A stretch of DNA of 64,000 bases. Source: Karalla daura. Its lineage: Eukaryota; Chordata; Actinopteri; Chaetodontiformes; Leiognathidae. Location: positions 4,089,076-4,153,075 of the forward strand of contig CM055192.1 in the NCBI GenBank assembly GCA_029224185.1, read 5' to 3'. The notes under the pieces are model-generated. The model was not told the origin of the DNA and ran no database searches. It saw only the letters and a list, made by a program, of their open reading frames with translations. Below are positions 44,879-55,671 of the stretch, piece after piece (position 1 is the stretch's first letter; each line of letters starts with the position of its first letter). The translations under genes and the position numbers were made by a program.

Positions 44879-47800
44879 TTAATATCTCAGCTCCAGGGTC
44901 AAATCCGGCATCGGGATTGCTTTTTCCAGTGAGCGTGGGCCACCCCGGAGGCGGCCCACACCCCAAATGGTGGGTTTGGGCTCGCTCGCTCGGGGTCGGG
45001 ATCTCGGCCAAAACGACAGGTCCGGGGTGGTCGTTTTTTTCACTTTCGGCGAGCTTTAATATCTCAGCTCCAGGGTCAAATCCGGCATCGGGATTGCTTT
45101 TTCCAGTGAGCGTGGGCCACCCCGGAGGCGGCCCACACCCCAAATGGTGGGTTTGGGCTCGCTTGCTCGGGGTCGGGATCTCGGCCAAAACGACAGGTCC
45201 GGGGTGGTCGTTTTTTTCACTTTCGGCGAGCTGTAATATCTCAGCTCCAGGGTCAAATCCGGCATCGGGATTGCTTTTTCCAGTGAGCGTGGGCCACCCC
45301 GGAGGCGGCCCACACCCCAAATGGTGGGTTTGGGCTCGCTCGCTCGGGGTCGGGATCTCGGCCAAAACGACAGGTCCAGGGTGGTCGTTTTTTTCACTTT
45401 CGGCGAGCTTTAATATCTCAGCTCCAGGGTCAAATCCGGCATCGGGATTGCTTTTTCCAGTGAGCGTGGGCCACCCCGGAGGCGGCCCACACCCCAAATG
45501 GTGGGTTTGGGCTCGCTCGCTCGGGGTCGGGATCTCGGCCAAAACGACAGGTCCGGGGTGGTCGTTTTTTTCACTTTCGGCGAGCTTTAATATCTCAGCT
45601 CCAGGGTCAAATCCGGCATCGGGATTGCTTTTTCCAGTGAGCGTGGGCCACCCCGGAGGCGGCCCACACCCCAAATGGTGGGTTTGGGCTCGTTCGCTCG
45701 GGGTCGGGATCTCGGCCAAAACGACAGGTCCGTGGTGGTCGTTTTTTTCACTTTCGGCGAGCTTTAATATCTCAGCTCCAGGGTCAAATCCGGCATCGGG
45801 ATTGCTTTTTCCAGTGAGCGTGGGCCACCCCGGAGGCGGCCCACACCCCAAATGGTGGGTTTGGGCTCGCTCGCTCGGGGTCGGGATCTCGGCCAAAACG
45901 ACAGGTCCGGGGTGGTCGTTTTTTTCACTTTCGGCGAGCTTTAATATCTCAGCTCCAGGGTCAAATCCGGCATCGGGATTGCTTTTTCCAGTGAGCGTGG
46001 GCCACCCCGGAGGCGGCCCACACCCCAAATGGTGGGTTTGGGCTCGCTCGCTCGGGGTCGGGATCTCGGCCAAAACGACAGGTCCGGGGTGGTCGTTTTT
46101 TTCACTTTCGGCGAGCTTTAATATCTCAGCTCCAGGGTCAAATCCGGCATCGGGATTGCTTTTTCCAGTGAGCGTGGGCCACCCCGGAGGCGGCCCACAC
46201 CCCAAATGGTGGGTTTGGGCTCGCTCGCTCGGGGTCGGGATCTCGGCCAAAACGACAGGTCCGGGGTGGTCGTTTTTTTCACTTTCGGCGAGCTTTAATA
46301 TCTCAGCTCCAGGGTCAAATCCGGCATCGGGATTGCTTTTTCCAGTGAGCGTGGGCCACCCCGGAGGCGGCCCACACCCCAAATGGTGGGTTTGGGCTCG
46401 CTCGCTCGGGGTCGGGATCTCGGCCAAAACGACAGGTCCGGGGTGGTCGTTTTTTTCACTTTCGGCGAGCTTTAATATCTCAGCTCCAGGGTCAAATCCG
46501 GCATCGGGATTGCTTTTTCCAGTGAGCGTGGGCCACCCCGGAGGCGGCCCACACCCCAAATGGTGGGTTTGGGCTCGCTCGCTCGGGGTCGGGATCTCGG
46601 CCAAAACGACAGGTCCGGGGTGGTCGTTTTTTTCACTTTCGGCGAGCTTTAATATCTCAGCTCCAGGGTCAAATCCGGCATCGGGATTGCTTTTTCCAGT
46701 GAGCGTGGGCCACCCCGGAGGCGGCCCACACCCCAAATGGTGGGTTTGGGCTCGCTCGCTCGGGGTCGGGATCTCGGCCAAAACGACAGGTCCGGGGTGG
46801 TCGTTTTTTTCCCTTTCGGCGAGCTTTAATATCTCAGCTCCAGGGTCAAATCCGGCATCGGGATTGCTTTTTCCAGTGAGCGTGGGCCACCCCGGAGGCG
46901 GCCCACACCCCAAATGGTGGGTTTGGGCTCGCTCGCTCGGGGTCGGGATCTCGGCCAAAACGACAGGTCCGGGGTGGTCGTTTTTTTCACTTTCGGCGAG
47001 CTTTAATATCTCAGCTCCAGGGTCAAATCCGGCATCGGGATTGCTTTTTCCAGTGAGCGTGGGCCACCCCGGAGGCGGCCCACACCCCAAATGGTGGGTT
47101 TGGGCTCGCTCGCTCGGGGTCGGGATCTCGGCCAAAACGACAGGTCCGGGGTGGTCGTTTTTTTCACTTTCGGCGAGCTTTAATATCTCAGCTCCAGGGT
47201 CAAATCCGGCATCGGGATTGCTTTTTCCAGTGAGCGTGGGCCACCCCGGAGGCGGCCCACACCCCAAATGGTGGGTTTGGGCTCGCTCGCTCGGGGTCGG
47301 GATCTCGGCCAAAACGACAGGTCCGGGGTGGTCGTTTTTTTCACTTTCGGCGAGCTTTAATATCTCAGCTCCAGGGTCAAATCCGGCATCGGGATTGCTT
47401 TTTCCAGTGAGCGTGGGCCACCCCGGAGGCGGCCCACACCCCAAATGGTGGGTTTGGGCTCGCTCGCTCGGGGTCGGGATCTCGGCCAAAACGACAGGTC
47501 CGGGGTGGTCGTTTTTTTCACTTTCGGCGAGCTTTAATATCTCAGCTCCAGGGTCAAATCCGGCATCGGGATTGCTTTTTCCAGTGAGCGTGGGCCACCC
47601 CGGAGGCGGCCCACACCCCAAATGGTGGGTTTGGGCTCGCTCGCTCGGGGTCGGGATCTCGGCCAAAACGACAGGTCCGGGGTGGTCGTTTTTTTCCCTT
47701 TCGGCGAGCTTTAATATCTCAGCTCCAGGGTCAAATCCGGCATCGGGATTGCTTTTTCCAGTGAGCGTGGGCCACCCCGGAGGCGGCCCACACCCCAAAT

Positions 47801-47900
47801 GGTGGGTTTGGGCTCGCTCGCTCGGGGTCGGGATCTCGGCCAAAACGACAGGTCCGGGGTGGTCGTTTTTTTCACTTTCGGCGAGCTTTAATATCTCAGC
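44879..47900 (+). repeat. Most uniform stretch: about 17 near-identical type A monomers
   Basis: Nearly all units here are CTTTAAT, GGGATTGC, GCCCACA and CACTTT. Few changes occur: GCTTGCTCG near 45164, CTGTAAT in one unit, GGTCCAGGG near 45377, CGTTCGCT with CCGTGGTGG near 45690-45735, and CCCTTT near 46811 and 47697. There is no B unit or hairpin. Such uniformity suggests recent local amplification or strong conversion. Confidence 0.85.
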
Positions 47901-48418
47901 TCCAGGGTCAAATCCGGCATCTGGATTGCTTTTTCCAGTGAGCGTGGGCCACCCCGGAGGCGGCCCACACCCCAAATGGTGGGTTTGGGCTCGCTCGCTC
48001 GGGGTCGGGATCTCGGCCAAAACGACAGGTCCGGGGTGGTCGTTTTTTTCCCTTTCGGCGAGCTTTTATATCTCAGCTCCAGGGTCAAATCCGGCATCGG
48101 GATTGCTTTTTCCAGTGAGCGTGGGCCACCCCGGAGGCGGCTCACACCCCAAATGGTGGGTTTGGGCTCGCTCGCTCGGGGTCGGGATCTCGGCCAAAAC
48201 GACAGGTCCGGGGTGGTCGTTTTTTTCACTTTCGGCGAGCTTTTATATCTCAGCTCCAGGGTCAAATCCGGCATCGGGATTTCTTTTTCCAGTGAGCGTG
48301 GGCCACCCCGGAGGCGGCCCACACCCCAAATGGTGGGTTTGGGCTCGCTCGCTCGGGGTCGGGATCTCGGCCAAAACGACAGGTCCGGGGTGGTCGTTTT
48401 TTTCACTTTCGGCGAGCT
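46812..48418 (+). repeat. 1.6-kb block repeated at offset 4,779, copy 1
   Basis: Matches 51591-53197; the offset is exactly 27 x 177. Shared rare marks are CATCTGGATTGC (47921), GGCTCAC with CTTTTAT near 48140, and GGGATTTCTTTTT near 48282. The left limit lies between CCCTTT states at 46811 and 47697, so it is known only to that range. Confidence 0.75.
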
Positions 48419-51400
48419 TTAATATCTCAGCTCCAGGGTCAAATCCGGCATTGGGATTGCTTTTTCCAGTGAGCGTGGGCCACCCCGGAGGCGGCCCACA
48501 CCCCAAATGGTGGGTTTGGGCTCGCTCGCTCGGGGTCGGGATCTCGGCCAAAACGACAGGTCCGGGGTGGTCGTTTTTTTCACTTTCGGCGAGCTTTAAT
48601 ATCTCAGCTCCAGGGTCAAATCCGGCATCGGGATTGCTTTTTCCAGTGAGCGTGGGCCACCCCGGAGGCGGCCCACACCCCAAATGGTGGGTTTGGGCTC
48701 GCTCGCTCGGGGTCGGGATCTCGGCCAAAACGACAGGTCCGGGGTGGTCGTTTTTTTCACTTTCGGCGAGCTTTAATATCTCAGCTCCAGGGTCAAATCC
48801 GGCATCGGGATTGCTTTTTCCAGTGAGCGTGGGCCACCCCGGAGGCGGCCCACACCCCAAATGGTGGGTTTGGGCTCGCTCGCTCGGGGTCGGGATCTCG
48901 GCCAAAACGACAGGTCCGGGGTGGTCGTTTTTTTCACTTTCGGCGAGCTTTAATATCTCAGCTCCAGGGTCAAATCCGGCATCGGGATTGCTTTTTCCAG
49001 TGAGCGTGGGCCACCCCGGAGGCGGCCCACACCCCAAATGGTGGGTTTGGGCTCGCTCGCTCGGGGTCGGGATCTCGGCCAAAACGACAGGTCCGGGGTG
49101 GTCGTTTTTTTCACTTTCGGCGAGCTTTAATATCTCAGCTCCAGGGTCAAATCCGGCATCGGGATTGCTTTTTCCAGTGAGCGTGGGCCACCCCGGAGGC
49201 GGCCCACACCCCAAATGGTGGGTTTGGGCTCGCTCGCTCGGGGTCGGGATCTCGGCCAAAACGACAGGTCCGGGGTGGTCGTTTTTTTCACTTTCGGCGA
49301 GCTTTAATATCTCAGCTCCAGGGTCAAATCCGGCATCGGGATTGCTTTTTCCAGTGAGCGTGGGCCACCCCGGAGGCGGCCCACACCCCAAATGGTGGGT
49401 TTGGGCTCGCTCGCTCGGGGTTGGGATCTCGGCCAAAACGACAGGTCCGGGGTGGTCGTTTTTTTCACTTTCGGCGAGCTTTAATATCTCAGCTCCAGGG
49501 TCAAATCCGGCATCGGGATTGCTTTTTCCAGTGAGCGTGGGCCACCCCGGAGGCGGCCCACACCCCAAATGGTGGGTTTGGGCTCGCTCGCTCGGGGTCG
49601 GGATCTCGGCCAAAACGACAGGTCCGGGGTGGTCGTTTTTTTCACTTTCGGCGAGCTTTAATATCTCTGCTCCAGGGTCAAATCCGGCATCGGGATTGCT
49701 TTTTCCAGTGAGCGTGGGCCACCCCGGAGGCGGCTCACACCCCAAATGGTGGGTTTGGGCTCGCTCGCTCGGGGTCGGGATCTCGGCCAAAACGACAGGT
49801 CCGGGGTGGTCGTTTTTTTCACTTTCGGCGAGCTTTAATATCTCAGCTCCAGGGTCAAATCCGGCATCGGGATTGCTTTTTCCAGTGAGCGTGGGCCACC
49901 CCGGAGGCGGCCCACACCCCAAATGGTGGGTTTGGGCTCGCTCGCTCGGGGTCGGGATCTCGGCCAAAACGACAGGTCCGGGGTGGTCGTTTTTTTCCCT
50001 TTCGGCGAGCTTTAATATCTCAGCTCCAGGGTCAAATCCGGCATCGGGATTGCTTTTTCCAGTGAGCGTGGGCCACCCCGGAGGCGGCCCACACCCCAAA
50101 TGGTGGGTTTGGGCTCGCTCGCTCGGGGTCGGGATCTCGGCCAAAACGACAGGTCCGGGGTGGTCGTTTTTTTCACTTTCGGCGAGCTGTAATATCTCAG
50201 CTCCAGGGTCAAATCCGGCATCGGGAATGCTTTTTCCAGTGAGCGTGGGCCACCCCGGAGGCGGCCCACACCCCAAATGGTGGGTTTGGGCTCGTTCGCT
50301 CGGGGTCGGGATCTCGGCCAAAACGACAGGTCCGGGGTGGTCGTTTTTTTCACTTTCGGCGAGCTTTTATATCTCAGCTCCAGGGTCAAATCCGGCATCG
50401 GGATTGCTTTTTCCAGTGAGCGTGGGCCACCCCGGAGGCGGCCCACACCCCAAATGGTGGGTTTGGGCTCGCTCGCTCGGGGTCGGGATCTCGGCCAAAA
50501 CGACAGGTCCGGGGTGGTCGTTTTTTTCACTTTCGGCGAGCTTTAATATCTCAGCTCCAGGGTCAAATCCGGCATCGGGATTGCTTTTTCCAGTGAGCGT
50601 GGGCCACCCCGGAGGCGGCCCACACCCCAAATGGTGGGTTTGGGCTCGCTCGCTCGGGGTCGGGATCTCGGCCAAAACGACAGGTCCGGGGTGGTCGTTT
50701 TTTTCACTTTCGGCGAGCTTTAATATCTCAGCTCCAGGGTCAAATCCGGCATCGGGATTGCTTTTTCCAGTGAGCGTGGGCCACCCCGGAGGCGGCCCAC
50801 ACCCCAAATGGTGGGTTTGGGCTCGCTCGCTCGGGGTCGGGATCTCGGCCAAAACGACAGGTCCGGGGTGGTCGTTTTTTTCACTTTCGGCGAGCTTTAA
50901 TATCTCAGCTCCAGGGTCAAATCCGGCATCGGGATTGCTTTTTCCAGTGAGCGTGGGCCACCCCGGAGGCGGCCCACACCCCAAATGGTGGGTTTGGGCT
51001 CGCTCGCTCGGGGTCGGGATCTCGGCCAAAACGACAGGTCCGGGGTGGTCGTTTTTTTCACTTTCGGCGAGCTGTAATATCTCAGCTCCAGGGTCAAATC
51101 CGGCATCGGGATTGCTTTTTCCAGTGAGCGTGGGCCACCCCGGAGGCGGCCCACACCCCAAATGGTGGGTTTGGGCTCGCTCGCTCGGGGTCGGGATCTC
51201 GGCCAAAACGACAGGTCCGGGGTGGTCGTTTTTTTCACTTTCGGCGAGCTGTAATATCTCAGCTCCAGGGTCAAATCCGGCATCGGGAATGCTTTTTCCA
51301 GTGAGCGTGGGCCACCCCGGAGGCGGCCCACACCCCAAATGGTGGGTTTGGGCTCGTTCGCTCGGGGTCGGGATCTCGGCCAAAACGACAGGTCCGGGGT

Positions 51401-51590
51401 GGTCGTTTTTTTCACTTTCGGCGAGCTTTTATATCTCAGCTCCAGGGTCAAATCCGGCATCGGGATTGCTTTTTCCAGTGAGCGTGGGCCACCCCGGAGG
51501 CGGCCCACACCCCAAATGGTGGGTTTGGGCTCGCTCGCTCGGGGTCGGGATCTCGGCCAAAACGACAGGTCCGGGGTGGTCGTTTTTTTC
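48419..51590 (+). repeat. Type A stretch with two GAATGC / CTTTTAT pairs
   Basis: Mostly uniform A units with isolated changes: CATTGGG near 48452, GGGGTTGGG near 49422, ATCTCTGCTCC near 49668 and GGCTCAC near 49735. GAATGC / CTTTTAT pairs sit near 50.2-50.5 and 51.3-51.5 kb, 1,062 bp (6 x 177) apart. There are no hairpins or B units. Confidence 0.85.
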
Positions 51591-53197
51591 ACTTTCGGCG
51601 AGCTTTAATATCTCAGCTCCAGGGTCAAATCCGGCATCGGGATTGCTTTTTCCAGTGAGCGTGGGCCACCCCGGAGGCGGCCCACACCCCAAATGGTGGG
51701 TTTGGGCTCGCTCGCTCGGGGTCGGGATCTCGGCCAAAACGACAGGTCCGGGGTGGTCGTTTTTTTCACTTTCGGCGAGCTTTAATATCTCAGCTCCAGG
51801 GTCAAATCCGGCATCGGGATTGCTTTTTCCAGTGAGCGTGGGCCACCCCGGAGGCGGCCCACACCCCAAATGGTGGGTTTGGGCTCGCTCGCTCGGGGTC
51901 GGGATCTCGGCCAAAACGACAGGTCCGGGGTGGTCGTTTTTTTCACTTTCGGCGAGCTTTAATATCTCAGCTCCAGGGTCAAATCCGGCATCGGGATTGC
52001 TTTTTCCAGTGAGCGTGGGCCACCCCGGAGGCGGCCCACACCCCAAATGGTGGGTTTGGGCTCGCTCGCTCGGGGTCGGGATCTCGGCCAAAACGACAGG
52101 TCCGGGGTGGTCGTTTTTTTCACTTTCGGCGAGCTTTAATATCTCAGCTCCAGGGTCAAATCCGGCATCGGGATTGCTTTTTCCAGTGAGCGTGGGCCAC
52201 CCCGGAGGCGGCCCACACCCCAAATGGTGGGTTTGGGCTCGCTCGCTCGGGGTCGGGATCTCGGCCAAAACGACAGGTCCGGGGTGGTCGTTTTTTTCAC
52301 TTTCGGCGAGCTTTAATATCTCAGCTCCAGGGTCAAATCCGGCATCGGGATTGCTTTTTCCAGTGAGCGTGGGCCACCCCGGAGGCGGCCCACACCCCAA
52401 ATGGTGGGTTTGGGCTCGCTCGCTCGGGGTCGGGATCTCGGCCAAAACGACAGGTCCGGGGTGGTCGTTTTTTTCCCTTTCGGCGAGCTTTAATATCTCA
52501 GCTCCAGGGTCAAATCCGGCATCGGGATTGCTTTTTCCAGTGAGCGTGGGCCACCCCGGAGGCGGCCCACACCCCAAATGGTGGGTTTGGGCTCGCTCGC
52601 TCGGGGTCGGGATCTCGGCCAAAACGACAGGTCCGGGGTGGTCGTTTTTTTCACTTTCGGCGAGCTTTAATATCTCAGCTCCAGGGTCAAATCCGGCATC
52701 TGGATTGCTTTTTCCAGTGAGCGTGGGCCACCCCGGAGGCGGCCCACACCCCAAATGGTGGGTTTGGGCTCGCTCGCTCGGGGTCGGGATCTCGGCCAAA
52801 ACGACAGGTCCGGGGTGGTCGTTTTTTTCCCTTTCGGCGAGCTTTTATATCTCAGCTCCAGGGTCAAATCCGGCATCGGGATTGCTTTTTCCAGTGAGCG
52901 TGGGCCACCCCGGAGGCGGCTCACACCCCAAATGGTGGGTTTGGGCTCGCTCGCTCGGGGTCGGGATCTCGGCCAAAACGACAGGTCCGGGGTGGTCGTT
53001 TTTTTCACTTTCGGCGAGCTTTTATATCTCAGCTCCAGGGTCAAATCCGGCATCGGGATTTCTTTTTCCAGTGAGCGTGGGCCACCCCGGAGGCGGCCCA
53101 CACCCCAAATGGTGGGTTTGGGCTCGCTCGCTCGGGGTCGGGATCTCGGCCAAAACGACAGGTCCGGGGTGGTCGTTTTTTTCACTTTCGGCGAGCT
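51591..53197 (+). repeat. 1.6-kb block repeated at offset 4,779, copy 2
   Basis: Counterpart of 46812-48418, with CATCTGG at 52700 and GGGATTTCTTTTT near 53061. The two diverge at about 53198, where this copy has CTTTTAT and GGGATTGCG and enters the right-hand family of units. Confidence 0.75.
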
Positions 53198-55297
53198 TTT
53201 ATATCTCAGCTCCAGGGTCAAATCCGGCATCGGGATTGCGTTTTCCAGTGAGCGTGGGCCACCCCGGAGGCGGCCCACACCCCAAATGGTGGGTTTGGGC
53301 TCGCTCGCTCGGGGTCGGGATCTCGGCCAAAACGACAGGTCCGGGGTGGTCGTTTTTTTCCCTTTCGGCGAGCTTTAATATCTCAGCTCCAGGGTCAAAT
53401 CCGGCATCGGGATTGCTTTTTCCAGTGAGCGTGGGCCACCCCGGAGGCGGCCCACACCCCAAATGGTGGGTTTGGGCTCGCTCGCTCGGGGTCGGGATCT
53501 CGGCCAAAACGACAGGTCCGGGGTGGTCGTTTTTTTCACTTTCGGCGAGCTTTAATATCTCAGCTCCAGGGTCAAATCCGGCATCGGGATTGCTTTTTCC
53601 AGTGAGCGTGGGCCACCCCGGAGGCGGCCCACACCCCAAATGGTGGGTTTGGGCTCGCTCGCTCGGGGTCGGGATCTCGGCCAAAACGACAGGTCCGGGG
53701 TGGTCGTTTTTTTCACTTTCGGCGAGCTTTAATATCTCAGCTCCAGGGTCAAATCCGGCATCAGGATTGCTTTTTCCAGTGAGCGTGGGCCACCCCGGAG
53801 GCGGCCCACACCCCAAATGGTGGGTTTGGGCTCGCTCGCTCGGGGTCGGGATCTCGGCCAAGACGACTGTTCCGGGGTGGTCGTTTTTTTCCCTTTCGGC
53901 GAGCTTTAATATCTCAGCTCCAGTGTCAAATCCGGCATCGGGATTTCTTTTTCCAGTGAGCGTGGGCCACCCCGGAGGCGGCCCACACCCCAAATGGTGG
54001 GTTTGGGCTCGCTCGCTCGGGGTCGGGATCTCGGCCAAAACGACAGGTCCGGGGTGGTCGTTTTTTTCACTTTCGGCGAGCTTTAATATCTCAGCTCCAG
54101 GATGAAATCCGGCATCAGGATTGCGTTTTCCAGTGAGCGTGGGCCACCCCGGAGGCGGCCCACACCCCAAATGGTGGGTTTGGGCTCGCTCGCTCGGGGT
54201 CGGGATCTCGGCCAAAACGACAGGTCCGGGGTGGTCGTTTTTTTCACTTTCGGCGAGCTTTTATATCTCAGCTCCAGGGTCAAATCCGGCATCGGGATTG
54301 CGTTTTCCAGTGAGCGTGGGCCACCCCGGAGGCGGCCCACACCCCAAATGGTGGGTTTGGGCTCGCTCGCTCGGGGTCGGGATCTCGGCCAAAACGACAG
54401 GTCCGGGGTGGTCGTTTTTTTCCCTTTCGGCGAGCTTTAATATCTCAGCTCCAGGGTCAAATCCGGCATCGGGATTGCTTTTTCCAGTGAGCGTGGGCCA
54501 CCCCGGAGGCGGCCCACACCCCAAATGGTGGGTTTGGGCTCGCTCGCTCGGGGTCGGGATCTCGGCCAAAACGACAGGTCCGGGGTGGTCGTTTTTTTCA
54601 CTTTCGGCGAGCTTTAATATCTCAGCTCCAGGGTAAATCCGGCATCGGGATTGCTTTTTCCAGTGAGCGTGGGCCACCCCGGAGGCGGCCCACACCCCAA
54701 ATGGTGGGTTTGGGCTCGCTCGCTCGGGGTCGGGATCTCGGCCAAAACGACAGGTCCGGGGTGGTCGTTTTTTTCACTTTCGGCGAGCTGTAATATCTCA
54801 GCTCCAGGATCAAATCCGGCATCGGGATTGCGTTTTCCAGTGAGCGTGGGCCACCCCGGAGGCGGCTCACACCCCAAATGGTGGGTTTGGGCTCGCTCGC
54901 TCGGGGTCGGGATCTCGGCCAAGACGAATGTTCCGGGGTGGTCGTTTTTTTCCCTCTCGGCGAGCTTTAAAATCTCAGCTCCAGGATCAAATGATCCTGG
55001 AGCTGAGATTTTAAAGCTCGCCGAAAGTGAAAAAGTGAAAAAAACGACCACCCCGGACCTGTCGTTTTTTTCCCTTTCGGCGAGCTTTAATATCTCAGCT
55101 CCAGGGTCAAATCCGGCATCGGGATTGCTTTTTCCAGTGAGCGTGGGCCACCCCGGAGGCGGCCCACACCCCAAATGGTGGGTTTGGGCTCGCTCGCTCG
55201 GGGTCGGGATCTCGGCCAAAACGACAGGTCCGGGGTGGTCGTTTTTTTCACTTTCGGCGAGCTTTAATATCTCAGCTCCAGGGTCAAATCCGGCATC
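53075..55297 (+). repeat. Right-hand higher-order block, copy 1
   Basis: This block introduces marks absent further left: CCAGTGTCAAAT with GGGATTTCTTTTT (about 53930), CCAGGATGAAAT with CATCAGGATTGCG followed by GGCCCAC (about 54100), a 1-bp deletion giving GGGTAAATCC (54634), and the CTCTCGG hairpin (54955). It repeats at 2,597 bp (14 x 177 + 120 - 1). Confidence 0.85.
54955..55074. repeat. Fold-back insertion 18, variant left arm
   Basis: The left arm reads CCCTCTCGG instead of CCCTTTCGG, and the B unit reads ACGAATGTTCC. The right arm is unchanged, so the stem has one mismatch. This sub-type is confined to 54-62 kb. Confidence 0.95.
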
Positions 55298-55671
55298 TGG
55301 ATTGCTTTTTCCAGTGAGCGTGGGCCACCCCGGAGGCGGCCCACACCCCAAATGGTGGGTTTGGGCTCGTTCGCTCGGGGTCGGGATCTCGGCCAAAACG
55401 ACAGGTCCGGGGTGGTCGTTTTTTTCACTTTCGGCGAGCTTTAATATCTCAGCTCCAGGGTCAAATCCGGCATCGGGATTGCTTTTTCCAGTGAGCGTGG
55501 GCCACCCCGGAGGCGGCCCACACCCCAAATGGTGGGTTTGGGCTCGCTCGCTCGGGGTCGGGATCTCGGCCAAAACGACAGGTCCGGGGTGGTCGTTTTT
55601 TTCACTTTCGGCGAGCTTTAATATCTCAGCTCCAGGGTCAAATCCGGCATCGGGATTGCTTTTTCCAGTGA

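Larger units (their letters stand above)
44032..54105 (+). other. Longest periodic open frame (3,357 codons), judged non-coding
   Basis: The frame is open because 177 bp is 59 codons and the consensus has no stop in it. The would-be product is a 59-residue repeat with recurring WWVWAR and PGWSFF motifs. Its start is only the GATTGCTTT site read from an alternative TTG codon, or an ATG made by a common variant, with no upstream unique sequence. Two minus-strand frames are open over the same bases. I see no domain, signal peptide or codon bias separating it from the satellite, and similar frames (2508-9056, 9120-15017, 31007-39142) start and stop wherever an indel or substitution falls. Confidence 0.85.

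Noticed and set aside
44865..44895. CENP-B box near TTTCGGCGAGC
   Set aside because: It has TTCG, but the downstream A and CGGG positions of the known box are absent from the unit.
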